Source: Gordionus sp. m RMFG-2023
Taxonomy: Eukaryota > Nematomorpha > Gordioida > Chordodea > Parachordodidae
Assembly (NCBI RefSeq): GCF_954871325.1
Contig: NC_088776.1
Span: 38,922,508-38,986,507, forward strand
DNA length: 64,000 nt
Reading direction: 5' to 3'
Shown: positions 11,965-22,949 of the stretch, in pieces
Numbering within the stretch: the first letter of the stretch is position 1
Layout of the letters: each line of letters opens with the position of its first letter
The notes under the pieces: generated by a model
The model's input: the letters and a program-made list of their open reading frames with translations, nothing else
What the model was told of the DNA's origin: nothing
Databases searched by the model: none
Translations under genes and position numbers: made by a program

Positions 11965-12560
11965 TTATCGCGATATTAAATTCTCTATAATATCTTCGCG
12001 ATATATGTTTCGCGAAATAATTGTCGCTACATTGTCTTCGCGATTTGGGTTTCGCGATAATAACTTCGCTATAAAATTTTCGCAATTATTGATTCGCGAT
12101 TAAAGTTTCGCGGTAATGTATTCGCTTTAAAGGTTTCGCGATAAAGATTTCGCTATAAAATTTTCGCGATTATTGATTCGCGATAAAAGTTTCGCGGTAA
12201 TGTATTCGCTTAAAATGTTTCGCGATAAAAGTTTCGCTATAAAATTTTCGCGATTATTGATTCGCGATAAAAGTTTCGCGGTAATGTATTCGCATTAAAG
12301 GTTTCGCGATAAAGGTTTCGCTATAAAAACTTCGCGATATTTGTTTCGCTATATTGTATTCGCGGTTATGTATTCGCTATAAAGGTTTCGCGATAAAGGT
12401 TTCGCTATAAAAAATTCGCGATATTTGTTTCGCGATATTGCATTCGCGGAATAGTATTCGCTATTATGGATTCGCTATTATGGATTCGCGATAAAAGTTT
12501 CGCTATAAAATCCATTCGCGATAAACGACATTCGCGATAAAAGTTTCGCTGAATTGACAT
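11965..12560. repeat. TTCGC satellite: 14-bp monomer, 84-bp higher-order unit
   Basis: Some 35-40 monomers of 14 bp start with TTCGC (for example TTCGCGATAAAAGT). In the regular core (about 12065-12400) six distinct monomers repeat in fixed order: TTCGCTATAAAATT, TTCGCGATTATTGA, TTCGCGATAAAAGT, TTCGCGGTAATGTA, TTCGCTTTAAAGGT, TTCGCGATAAAGAT. This gives an 84-bp higher-order repeat present about four times. Edges are less regular, with 16-bp variants near 12500. CpG is concentrated here against a CpG-poor background. Confidence 0.9.
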
Positions 12561-12609
12561 GGAACCATCATAATCTGTTGTATTACCCATAGAAGAGAAA
12601 ACCAAAGTT

Positions 12610-12972
12610 TCCTTTTCACTGATTTCATAAGTTAAATATTAGAAGAAGTAAGATTATTAAATTAAGCTAAATACTTTTTTTTAAAAAAGAAAAGATATAT
12701 ACTCTTTTAACACTTACATATCACTTACACTTTTCACTCCATACTCTTCATTATAATATCACAACCTTTCAGGCTACTAATCCGTATAATTGCCTTATTC
12801 ACTTATATCTGTTTGTTTTCTGAAGTTTAAATATTTAAATAAGAATATTAAATTAAGTTAATTATACAAAATGTTTTATCTACTTTATAAATTTAGAATA
12901 AGAATCTTTAATTAGGTTAAAGCGTTGTGTAAATTTAATCAAGAAAGTGTTAATTAAAAAATAAGAAATTTG
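12610..12972. repeat. satellite monomers flanking the LTR element (left)
   Basis: Blocks such as ACTCTTTTAACACTTAC, AATATCACAACCTTTCA and TTTAAATATTTAAATAAG match, with divergence, the approximately 194-bp units to the right of the LTR element (19444-19920). The LTR element therefore inserted into this array. Confidence 0.6.
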
Positions 12973-13483
12973 TGTACGAGTCCTTAATATGGTATTGATA
13001 TTTCTTTGCTGAGGCTAGTGGGAGAGACTGAATACAATGAAGGAATCTATTGATAAATAAATTAATATATAAAATTTACTAAATTCGGTTAATAATCTTA
13101 CGATGTTACACTCAATTATAATAACTTGTCGGAGACCGTAACCAGTTTAATTCTAATTTCCTTTCTTTTTAACTTTAAGAATGATTTTCTTTATTTTAAA
13201 ATCTTTTCATTTTTATTCATCTTTTTAATATTCCAAAATTATAAATATCATAAAAATTCATCAAAAAATAAGTCATGAAAAATTACAAGTATCTTTTTCA
13301 ACAATAATAAAAAATTATCAATATTCATAGACATCGTTTTCTTTTTCTTTTTTTACATATTCAAATTAATCATAGTTATATCTATATATTTTAATACAAC
13401 AAAATTAATAATGGTTCATCTATATATATTTGAATACAACAAAATTAATAATAGCTCATATATATATATATTTGAATACAACA
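12973..13483 (-). repeat. LTR (3' LTR of the element)
   Basis: Starts TGTAC and ends ACAACA (TG..CA), 511 bp, nearly identical to 18929-19438. It ends in three repeats of a TTTGAATACAACA-type unit. Confidence 0.9.
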
Positions 13484-13499
13484 CCTCCACCCTTTAAGA

Positions 13500-13829
13500 T
13501 TAGCTTTCCAAGGCTTCCTTCTTTAGTCCCCCACCTTCTCGCACCTCCAACTCTGAACCGTTCATCGAGGACTCTGTTGTCGTCGGACAAAACCTTAATT
13601 TATGCATTCCTCCGCACGCCCAACATGCTAATCGATTTTTCCGAACCCAATATGGCTCCATTCCTCTATCTATCCTTTGTTTTCTGGGTATTTCCTGCAG
13701 TAACTCTCCGTATCTTTGTTGGGCTTCTGCCCTTACCGCTTTGATCCATCTGTTTGATTCGGCCGATCCATCTGCTTTTCTGATTTCCATCTTGATAATC
13801 TTATTTCCTACTCTGACATATGATGCCAT
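13500..13829 (-). CDS. extra ORF of the LTR element with a zinc-knuckle-like motif
   Basis: This 109-codon frame lies between the integrase and the 3' LTR, on the element's coding strand. It holds a basic helical stretch (RWIKAVRAEAQQRYGELL) and a cysteine motif CWACGGMHKLRFC that resembles a nucleocapsid zinc knuckle with one spacing off the usual CX2CX4HX4C. A second, separate knuckle lies at the other end of the element, so this one is out of the usual place. Function unknown; it could be a displaced gag-like nucleic-acid binding piece or an accessory ORF. Confidence 0.5.
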   Translation of the reverse strand: MASYVRVGNKIIKMEIRKADGSAESNRWIKAVRAEAQQRYGELLQEIPRKQRIDRGMEPYWVRKNRLACWACGGMHKLRFCPTTTESSMNGSELEVREGGGLKKEALES

Positions 13830-13859
13830 CTATAAAATTACTATAAAAATATATATCTT

Positions 13860-14425
13860 TCATAATCTTCTAATAATCTACTATTCACCTGATAATTTCC
13901 TCACCGTTTAAACCCTCATAATTAGGTCTATCATTAAATTTATTTCCTCGAGAATGATTATTCTCCTCATTGATCTCTTGAAATTATGATTCTCCTAATT
14001 ATGTCTATCATCAATTTTCTTTCATCTAACAATATGATTCTCAAATTAGGTCTATCATCAATTTATCTTCTTATAATTGTATCCCCTGATAAATTATGAT
14101 TCTCATCATTATGTCTATCATCAATATGATTCTCATAATTATGTCTATCCTCAATTTATCTCTTTAACAATTGATTCTCATAATTAAGTATATCATCAAT
14201 ATGATTCTCATAATAATGTCTATCATCAATTTATTTCTTTTAAATGTATCCCCTGAAAAATTATGATTCTCATCATTTGTCTATCATCAATATGATTCTC
14301 ATAATTATGTCTATCCTCAATTTATCTCTTTAACAATTGATTCTCATAATTAAGTATATCATCAATATGATTCTCATAATAATGTCTATCATCAATTTAT
14401 TCCTTTTAATTGTCTCCCATATCTT
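13860..14425. repeat. minisatellite inside the LTR element (about 30-bp units, 167-bp higher order)
   Basis: Units with the core TGATTCTCATAATTATGTCT and ATCATCAATTTAT repeat about every 30 bp. A set of them recurs as a larger block of about 167 bp (compare 14101 and 14268). Confidence 0.75.
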
Positions 14426-14429
14426 TTAC

Positions 14430-15281
14430 TTGCCCTAAGCTTCTCAGTCACTTGTTTTAGGTGTCTAGTAAAAGTGCCTTCTTGCCCTTCAATCTCTACT
14501 TCTACTTTTTTTTCCTATATTCTTACTTATTATACCCTTCCCCCATTTAACTGGACCCTCAAACAGTAGAATCCACACTAGACTTCCAACTTTAAATTTA
14601 TCATCATATGTATCCTCCTTTTTCTTTATTCTTTCTTTCAAAAAATCTAATTCCGTTCTTGTTTTTCTACCTAAAAACATCTCTGATGGTGAATTTCCTT
14701 TGCTCGTTTTAGTATTGTTATATGCTAATAATAACAACCACCATTTTCCCTCTCCATATTTTTCTTTTTTTAGCCAGCTTTTAACAATAGCTACCATTCT
14801 CTCGGCTTGCCCATTACTTCTCGGGTAATGTGGTGGCGATACTAAATGTTTAATATTTCACCTATCACAAAATTGATTAAAAACTCTACCTTTAAATGCT
14901 GGGCCTCCATCCGAAACTAAAGTTTCCATTAATCCATATTTACCTGCAAATTCTTTTATTTTAGTCAACGCTATCTTCGTCGTTAAACCTGAAACCTGTA
15001 GACAATCTATCCATTTCGATCCAGCATCTACCATAATAAAATATCTTCTTTTTTCATTTTCTAAAAAATCTACATGTCTTTTACATGGAATGTCCGTTTC
15101 TGGCCATTTATCTGCTTTATTCTTTGGTGGTACATTAGCCCATATGTTACATGTCTCGCAGCTTCTAGCTACTTCTTAATTTCACTATTCATCTTGGGCC
15201 ACCAAATATATTCTCTTGCTTTATTCTTCATTCTTTCTATGCCTTGATGTCCTGAATGTAATACGGCTAATGTATCTTTTC
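14430..15281 (-). pseudogene. integrase region of the LTR element
   Basis: The - strand encodes an integrase core and C-terminal part: readings include AYNNTKTSKGNSPSEMFLGR, typical of the end of the Ty3/gypsy integrase core, and earlier a zinc-binding (HHCC) portion near 15170-15260. It is an inactive copy of a known retroelement part. Confidence 0.7.
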
Positions 15282-16112
15282 TTAACTTACGGTATCACTA
15301 ATCGATATCAATAAACAATTGTCTTCTATATTTAATTCATTCCTTATATTTTTAAAAGCTTTGTCTTCACCTTTCCATTCTGACTCTCCTTTCAAACAAA
15401 TTCTAATTCTTATTAATTCTTCATCTTTTTTGAATATCTCCTCTATTCTTTCAAACGTTATCGGTTCTTCTCTTGTATCTATCTTCAAAGCTCTTATAAC
15501 TTTACTATTTAATTTTTCCTCCTCTTCTATATATTCTAAACTATTGATTACTGTATCCTTGTTTGCACTGTCTTTTTTAAACAATCTCGATAATATATCT
15601 GGTAAACAATTTTGTTTATCTGCTCTGAATCTTATCTCAAAATCGAAATTACCAACTAAAATTAACCATCTCTGTAGTCTTGGTGACATCATAAGTTCTT
15701 TATTTTCTTTCTTGAATAAATCTACCAACGGCTTATGATCCGTATATAAAATAAACCTTCTTCCAATCAGATATTCTTTGCACTTCTCTAGCCCGAATTT
15801 CGAGTAATTTTTCTCAGTGCTACTAAACCGTCTTGATAAAAATAAAATCGGTTTCTCAACCTTATCGGTCATCTGTAATAAAACTCCTCCTATACCTTCA
15901 TTAGATGCATCAACCGCTAATATAATATCTAATTTCTCATTAAAACAATTTAAAATCGGTTTCTCTACCATCTTTATCTTCAATGTTTCAAAACTTTTCT
16001 CCTGTGTTTCTCCCCATTCAAACTTTCTATTTTTCTTTAATAAATCATACAACGGTGAGGCGATTTCTGCAAAATTTTGAACAAACCGATGATAATAATT
16101 CGTTGCTCCCAA
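15282..16112 (-). pseudogene. RNase H region of the LTR element
   Basis: The frame starts in the reverse transcriptase connection (GATNYYHRFV) and runs through a Ty3/gypsy RNase H: ILAVDASNEGIGGVLLQ, FSSTEKNYS, then FILYTDHKPLVDLF and LPDILSRL. These are the hallmark motifs of the family. Confidence 0.85.
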
Positions 16113-16154
16113 AAACGCCTGTACTTCAGTTTTATTATTTGGGGCTCTCTTATC

Positions 16155-16967
16155 TTATCTATATTCTTTTGGAGTAATTTCATCTCCCTTTATAATATGT
16201 CCTAAATACTTTATTTTTCTTGCTCCAAAAACACTTTTATTAATATTAGCTTTTAAACCATTTTCTAATATAATATCTAACCCTTTAACTAACCTAGCAT
16301 TGTGTTCTTCTTCTGTTCTACCAGATATCAAAACATCGTCTAAATAACACATTATTCCTTTTATTCCTTGAAATAATGCCGCCATAGTTCTTTGAAATAA
16401 TGCCGCCATAGTTCTTTGAAATATTGGAGCTGATACTTTCAAACCTAATGGTAAACGACAAAAAGCAAATAATCCTCTATGCGTTGTAATCGTTAATATC
16501 TTACTTGTTCTCTCACTTACCTTTATTTGCAAGTAAGCATTCGAAAAATCTATTTTTGAAAAAATTGTTGCTCCTCTTAAATTAGCCAGCAATTGTTCTA
16601 TTCTAGGTAATGGATATCTTTCGTTTATTACCCAAGGGTTAACTAACACTCTAGAGTCTATACACAGTCTTAAACTGTTATCTGATTTTCTAATGGGAAC
16701 TAACGGTGTTGCCCATACACTATGCACTATTGGTTTTATAATTCCTTCTTTTAACCATTTGTCTAATTCCTTATTTATATCTTCTATCCACAAAAACGGC
16801 AATCTTCTTATGCTGCAATATTTAGGTCGATAATCTTGTTCTAATCGTATATCTACTTCAAAATCTTTAAGAGTCCATAATTCTTCTTTAAAGACTTCCT
16901 TATATCTATTCAAAATAATCTTTATTTCTTTGTTAAAATTGTCCTCAACAACATTCAGTTCTACCAT
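16155..16967 (-). pseudogene. reverse transcriptase region of the LTR element
   Basis: Motifs in order: IIKPIVHSVWATPLVPIRK, LRLCIDSRVLV, TIFSKIDFSNAYLQIKV, FCRLPLGLKVSAP, IMCYLDDVLISG and KIKYLGHII. The catalytic YLDD box is of the gypsy type. Order and spacing match the Ty3/gypsy polymerase. Confidence 0.9.
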
Positions 16968-17190
16968 TTTATTAATTCCTTGTTGTTTATCTTCGACTGT
17001 ATTTACCTCTATTGTCTTTATATCTCTTATTTCCTTATTTTCTTTTAAGTTACTTCTATATCTAATTAAAAATTCTGGTATTCGATTTTTGAGTTCATCG
17101 AGAACTATATCCTGTTTAACTCTTACACAAGGTAAATCAGTCTTCTCTTTATCCTCACTTCTTATTATCTCATTCGTTATTTTGTTTTTC

Positions 17191-17655
17191 TCATGGACTA
17201 TTTTCTAACAAAGACCACCAATTATACTCAGGACCTATCTTCTCAATGTCATTCCAACCTAAAATAGGCTCCATCTTTAGTGTCGTAATCCATAACTTTA
17301 CTTCCTTATTTATATCTAATAATTTTATCACATAAAAACCTAGAATTTTAACCATGCTACCGTCTAATTGTCTAACTTTTATTCTCTTTGCAATGAATCT
17401 TTCTTTTGAAAAATATTTATTAAAATCTTTTACACTCATTAGGCTAATCTCCGCTCCTGTATCCAATAAAAAACATATCTCTGCTTCTTCAGCCTTTATC
17501 TTGACTCTCGGACATTTATTTTTCATTAAAAAATCCTCTAATTTAATTTTTCTTACATCTACACCAGTTGAACCTTTTATTCTATATATTTCAAAATTCC
17601 TACTTTCTATCTTTATATTTCTCTCTTTACCTATACTTCTATTATTATTATTCAA
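17191..17655 (-). pseudogene. aspartic protease region of the LTR element
   Basis: The frame holds ICFLLDTGAEISLMSVKDF, with the DTGA active-site motif of retroelement aspartic proteases, followed by VKILGFYVIKLLDIN and PILGWNDI, which fit the flap and C-terminal part of the fold. Confidence 0.8.
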
Positions 17656-17659
17656 ATTA

Positions 17660-18280
17660 TAATTATCAACATTAAAACACTCATTATCATCACCGGATTT
17701 ATCATTAACATTAAAATACTTATTCTTACTTGAACTAAAATTATCACCATTAGAAAATTATTATTACAAAATTTATCCTTAAAATTAAAATATTTATTCT
17801 TACCTGAATTAAAATTATGAACATTAGAAAAATTATTATCATTACAAAATTTATCATCAAAATTAAAATATTTATTCTTACCTGAATTAAAATTATCAAC
17901 ATTAGAAAAATTATTATCATTATAAATTTTATCATTAAAATTAAAATATTTATTCTTACCTGAATTAAAATTATCAACATTAGAAAAATTATTATCATTA
18001 CAAAATTATTATCATTACAAAATTTATCATTAAAATTAAAATATTTATTCTTACCTGAATTAAAATTATCAACATTAGAAAAATTATTATCATTACAAAA
18101 TTTATCATTAAAATTAAAATAGTTATTCTTACTGAATTAAAATTATCAACATTAGAAAAATTATTATCGTTACAAAATTTATCATTAAAATTAAAATCTT
18201 TATTCTTACCTGAATTAAAATTATTAACATTAGAAAAATTATTATCATTACAAAATTTATCATTAAAATTAAAATATCTC
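17660..18280. repeat. 77-bp minisatellite inside the LTR element
   Basis: The block TTCTTACCTGAATTAAAATT recurs at about 17722, 17798, 17875, 17952, 18048, 18125 and 18202: mostly 77-bp spacing, with one 96-bp step. It lies between the knuckle region and the protease. As 77 is not a multiple of three, successive units fall in different reading frames. Confidence 0.85.
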
Positions 18281-18284
18281 TCTC

Positions 18285-18470
18285 TTAGTCATTTATTGCA
18301 ACTTTCTTGTGTGTGTCCCTCTTGGGCACAACTATTGCACCTTACAATTGAATTGTTTACTCTGCAACTTATAGCCACATGGCCATTCTTGCCACACCTC
18401 GCGCATCTTAGATTCTTCGTTATCTCACATTGGCGCGACATGTGGTCCGGCTGACCCCAACTATAGCAAA
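18285..18470 (-). pseudogene. zinc-knuckle (nucleocapsid-like) region of the LTR element
   Basis: Two consecutive CCHC knuckles can be read on the - strand: CARCGKNGHVAISC and CNSCAQEGHTQESC. They mark the nucleocapsid end of gag. Only about 460 bp separate them from the 5' LTR, and that stretch shows no recognisable capsid; it includes a short frame (18461-18685) with one hydrophobic segment. Confidence 0.7.
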
Positions 18471-18928
18471 TTATCTGTTTGTAATTCCGTTCGTATGAAG
18501 TTGTTTATATTTCTTTTCTTATCTTCCTCTCTTAATATATTCTTAATATTACTCTCTATCTTAACGTAAGTCGTATTTCTTCCTATAATTACACCTAACG
18601 TGAAACTTAAAATTAGCAACAAAAATATAATTATACTTATATTTTCAAGTATTAAACTTAATAAATTTATTTGCGTAATATACATTAAAGCCTACTCAAT
18701 AACCACTTAATTAAACTAATTTTAACTAATCTTAAAAAATTAAATAAATATAAAAATACGAATAAAACCAATACAATGATCCAAATTTTATATAACATCA
18801 ATAAGAAAACCGAAATTATCTAAAAATTTATATACATTTATTTATTTTATTTTTTTACCTAGTTCCAATGTATAATTAGAATGACCTTCGATCTTCTAAA
18901 GCCTGGATAAATCACTATAAGGCACCAC

Positions 18929-19438
18929 TGTACCAGACCTTAATATGGGATTGATATTTCTTTGCTGAGGCTAGTGGGAGAGACTGAATACAATGAAGGA
19001 ATCTATTGATAAATAAATTAATATATAAAATTTACTAAATTCGGTTAATAATCTTACGAATGTTACACTCAATTATAATCACTTGTCGGAGACCGTAACC
19101 AGTATAATTCTAATTTCCTTTTTTTTATAACTATAAGAATGATTTTCTTTATTTTAAAATCTTTTCATTTTTATTCATCTTTTTAATATTCCAAAATTAT
19201 AAATATCATAAAAATTCATCAAAAAATAAGTCATGAAAAATTACAAGTATCTTTTTCAGCAATAATCAAAAATTATCAATATTCATATACATCGTTTTCT
19301 TTTTCTTTTTTTTACATATTCAAATTAATCATAGTTATATCTATATATTTGAATACAACAAAATTAATAATGGTTCATCTATATATATTTGAATACAACA
19401 AAATTAATAATAGCTCATATATATATTTGAATACAACA
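18929..19438 (-). repeat. LTR (5' LTR of the element)
   Basis: Starts TGTACCAGACCTTAATATGG, 510 bp, matching 12973-13483. It is followed by the ATTTG target duplication. Confidence 0.9.
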
Positions 19439-19925
19439 ATTTGAATGCAGGTTGATCTTATGTGGTTCAAAAACATTATGACCAATGTTGGGTTACACTT
19501 TAACACATATTTTCACTAAGCATTACTTAATATCACAAAGTTTCAAGCAACTACTTCATATAAATTTCCTTATTCAATCACATTTCCTTGTTTTGAAAAT
19601 TTTAAACATTTGAATAAGTCTATTAAATTATGTTAAATTAAACTGAATATGTTGTTCAAAAAACATTATGACCAATTTAAACTGGGTTACTCTTTAACAC
19701 TTACTTTCACTAAGTATCACTAAATATCACAAAATTTCAAGCAACTACTTCATATAATTTGCCTTTTTCAATCACATTTCCCTGTTATGAAAATTTTAAA
19801 TATTTGAATAAGTCTATTAAATTGCGTTAAATTAAACTGAATTTCTCATCACATTTTCCTGGTTTGAAAATTTTAAATATTTGAATAAATAATTAAATTG
19901 TGTTAAATTAGACTGAATGTCTCAT
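19439..19925. repeat. approximately 194-bp satellite, about 2.4 units
   Basis: TTCACTAAG occurs at 19512 and 19706, and TTTAAA(C/T)ATTTGAATAA at about 19601, 19795 and 19872: two full 194-bp units and a truncated third. Related units lie left of the LTR element. The unit contains ATTTGAA, the same string that was duplicated when the LTR element inserted. Confidence 0.8.
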
Positions 19926-20569
19926 CTATCTCATAAATTAGATTATGAATTATTAAAATTAAGCCAAACTGTTGTGTAACTAAAATTAATAATTTGATGA
20001 CTAATAATGATACAATTTAGGATGCTGTATGGTTTTAATTAACACAATGGATTCATTTTAATATAACGGCTACATAGACTTTTATACTAATGAGGAATTT
20101 ATGCTTTTGCTCAACCTTATCTTCCAATATAATCTCCGGACGAAATGAACGGAGGAGATGAATAACGAATGCACTCTTATCTTAAAATAGAAAATTCTAA
20201 ACTTAATAAAGAAATACTTATCGAGGTTAAAATATTATATCTGAAAACAGATAAAATTAAACGTAACGTAGAAATGTAAATAGTTTTATTCTTCCTTTTC
20301 CTCCAATTTAAATCATTTATTTTTGGGGCCATTTTTATAATCACAAAATAAATCACCCTTATCTTATTCTGTTTCATTCGCATGACTTTTGCGCACAAAT
20401 AAATATAAAATAATATTTAAGAATATATCTATAAACAAACATAAAATAATTCTGTAAAATGTAAATGAATAGTGAATAATTCAAAAGTATCACTTTTTAT
20501 CTCCTGATAAGACTTAATAATTTAGGCAAGTCATTTTTTTAACTTTTTAATTAAATTTATATTATTTTA
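19926..20569. other. AT-rich DNA, nothing recognised
   Basis: No gene or element ends seen. Short open frames here (for example - strand 20177-20398) have no recognisable motif. Confidence 0.4.
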
Positions 20570-21120
20570 ATCATCCTACCTATTTTTAAGGCTATCCATT
20601 TTGTCAAACTGCACAATATGTCCTTTTATCTCTTATGAATATTTTGTCTAACTAACTGAAAAATATACAAGGTACATTTTTAATATTAACTAAATTAATA
20701 CAATTTTTAAGGATCCTACTTTTTTAAAAGCTTACCATTTTGTCGGATCCACCATTGCTCTATTATCCCTGCTGAATATTTTGTGTAATGCTCAAAAAAT
20801 ATACATAGTACATTATTTTTATTATAAATAATTTTATATAGAATTTTTTATCTATTCCAAAAAATCAATATATATTACAATATTTATTTTTATTCAATTA
20901 AATTATATATTTATTCTTAAGTATCCTACCTTTTTTAACAATACTCCTTTTTATTCTTTCAATAAAAAATACTAAACGGAGTTTTCTATTTTTAGGATTT
21001 TATATTTATTCCAAAAAAAAATACATATTACGGTATTTATATATTATTTAAATTATTCTATACCTATTCACAAGGATCCTATTTTTTTTAAGTTTGCCAA
21101 TTGGTCTCTCTGAATGGTAT
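20570..21120. repeat. degenerate repeats with GGATCCTAC core
   Basis: The phrase (G)GATCCTACTTTTTTAA followed by a TTACCATTTTGTC-like end appears at about 20572, 20711, 20922 and 21077, each with A/T-rich spacers and AAAAATATACA-type strings. Spacing is irregular (139-211 bp); old tandem repeat. Confidence 0.5.
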
Positions 21121-22585
21121 TTTATTTTAATCCTACCTTATAAATTTAACTTGAGAATTTTCCTTTTTTTTTACTTTAGAAAACTATCCCCATCTTATTT
21201 CCTCTTTATAATTGTTCAAATATTGATATATTAGCCATTAATAATGAACAAATGCAAAATAAACCTTTAGAATATCATAATAGGCTTGATAAGTCCCCCA
21301 AAATTTTTTTTTGATGATAGCCCTCCAACTACTAGAAATATGCATCTAATATTGACCCATCTACTGGTTTACATATTTTTAATGTTTGTTAATTTCAACA
21401 ATAGTTTATTTATATTTGCCTGATTTCTTTATTTGTCTAGGCTAACCCTAATCCCTCACATTGCTACAAAACATGATGAATCTATTAATAAAGATAAGCA
21501 AAGAAAATAATAATGATTAAACAAACGCCTTACCCGTTCCAGAGTTACTGGTAGACAAAATAATAAAGAACTAAGCTATTAATGAACTCATCTGGAGGTT
21601 TATTTTGTTTTTTTTTCTTATGCTTTATATCAAGTTTTATTTTATTTTCACTCAGTTTTCCAAATGATATTTCTATCACCACTACCACAATCCCTATGCC
21701 ATCTCCGCCTATTTTAACTAATATAAGCATTTAATTCCGTACTATCAATCACTTCACTAGGAGTTGATATAAATATTACTTTATCTTCACTGAGAAACTT
21801 TCTTGAATAGAGGAATGTTCAAACTTGAATGTACTGTACGGCCAATTTCATCAACTTTATTAATGGAAAAATATGCAGTAGTTCTGTCGTGGCCTTTATA
21901 ACAATACTTACAACCGTTTTATGGTTGAGTTAACATTGTCGTTCATGATTCTATTTTAGAGGGGGATACCAATGCTGACATTGACAGAAATATCGTTTTG
22001 CGTTCCTCTTTTACCAGTATACCAAGGCATAGGCGTAACATCTTTATCAGGACGTAATGTGTTTTGTACACTGCTTTGTTAATCCGTCATTACTTTCATC
22101 TACAACCCTAAATGATATAATATTATACATTAATTATTTCCTATCCAGACGACCGCCCAGATTTATTTTGTCGCTTTTTTCATCAAAAATTAAAATGTCA
22201 ACAAGGATTTGCTCTTAATTTTATCAAATACATAATAATTAATCCTCATTATTTTTTAAAAAAATTATCCTAAATTTATATGTCAATAAAAAAAAATATA
22301 TTAAAAAATATATAAATAATTTGCATATAAGTTTCATTAGTGTTTAATGGCATTTTTGTAATTTAAATAGATAGCATTTTTTTTTACTTAACATAAAAAT
22401 ATATATATCCCTTATCAAATTCTTTGACAAATAATTTCGGAAATGCAAGACATACATTAAATTTTATCTAAAATACAACAATAACCCTATATAATAAACA
22501 ACAATTTATTTTTTAGATATAATTTTAATTGATCATATTACAAAAAATTATAAGAGTAGGTTATTTTTATTTTATTTGTCATGAT
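21121..22585. other. AT-rich DNA with a decayed coding-like stretch (21545-22100, - strand)
   Basis: Between about 21545 and 22100 the - strand shows less biased codon-like composition and several open pieces, but no family I can name. The remainder is featureless. Confidence 0.3.
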
Positions 22586-22949
22586 TCTCTAATAAGTGGT
22601 GCCTGGCCTACCAGTTTCCCTTAATATGGAATTTACATGTTTTTTTCCATATTAGACTAATTGGTAAATCAGGTATTTCCCGTTCATGTAATGATATTAA
22701 AAATTTAACTATCTCCGAGGCGGGAAAAAATTTTCAAAATTATGGTAGGACTGGGCTGGAACCTCAAAATTAATATTAGCTTGCACCTGACTTGGGAATA
22801 TTTTTTACAAATTATTAAGGATTCAGCTGGGAAAATTATAAGATCTTGGATGCTTCCTAATATTGTGAGCTTGAACCTGGCATGACATCTATCGTAAAAA
22901 AATGAATAAAAATCTCATTCCCCGTCATTTTTGACGGGCTTTCTACTAG
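22586..22949 (+). mobile_element. short non-autonomous Helitron
   Basis: The 3' end has a hairpin CCCGTCA-TTTT-TGACGGG followed by CTTTCTACTAG and then T, the usual Helitron arrangement (hairpin, about 10 nt, CTRR-type end, insertion before T). The probable 5' end is TCTCTAATAAGTGG at 22586. The same 3' end recurs at 58827. No coding capacity at about 365 bp. Confidence 0.6.

Larger units (their letters stand above)
12973..19438 (-). mobile_element. Ty3/gypsy-type LTR retrotransposon, inactive copy
   Basis: A full-length element with two LTRs, flanked by the 5-bp target duplication ATTTG (12968-12972 and 19439-19443). The coding strand is -, so the right LTR is 5'. Next to it a TGGTGCC-type primer binding site can be read just inside 18928; a purine tract (AAAGGGTGGAGG) precedes the left LTR. 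Parts in coding order: short knuckle-bearing region (about 18290-18470), protease, reverse transcriptase, RNase H, integrase, then an extra ORF with a second knuckle. No capsid region is recognisable. The LTRs are about 97-98% alike by eye, so insertion was fairly recent. The coding part is broken in several places. The element contains two internal minisatellites. Confidence 0.9.

Noticed and set aside
11965-12560. Possible CRISPR-like array
   Set aside because: The repeats are 14 bp with no spacers, in a eukaryotic context; it is a satellite.
12405-12605. A - strand open frame across the TTCGC array
   Set aside because: Most of it is a translation of the satellite itself; the monomer length is not a multiple of three.
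15319-17662. Several + strand frames opposite the LTR element
   Set aside because: Shadows of the - strand protease, reverse transcriptase and RNase H reading.
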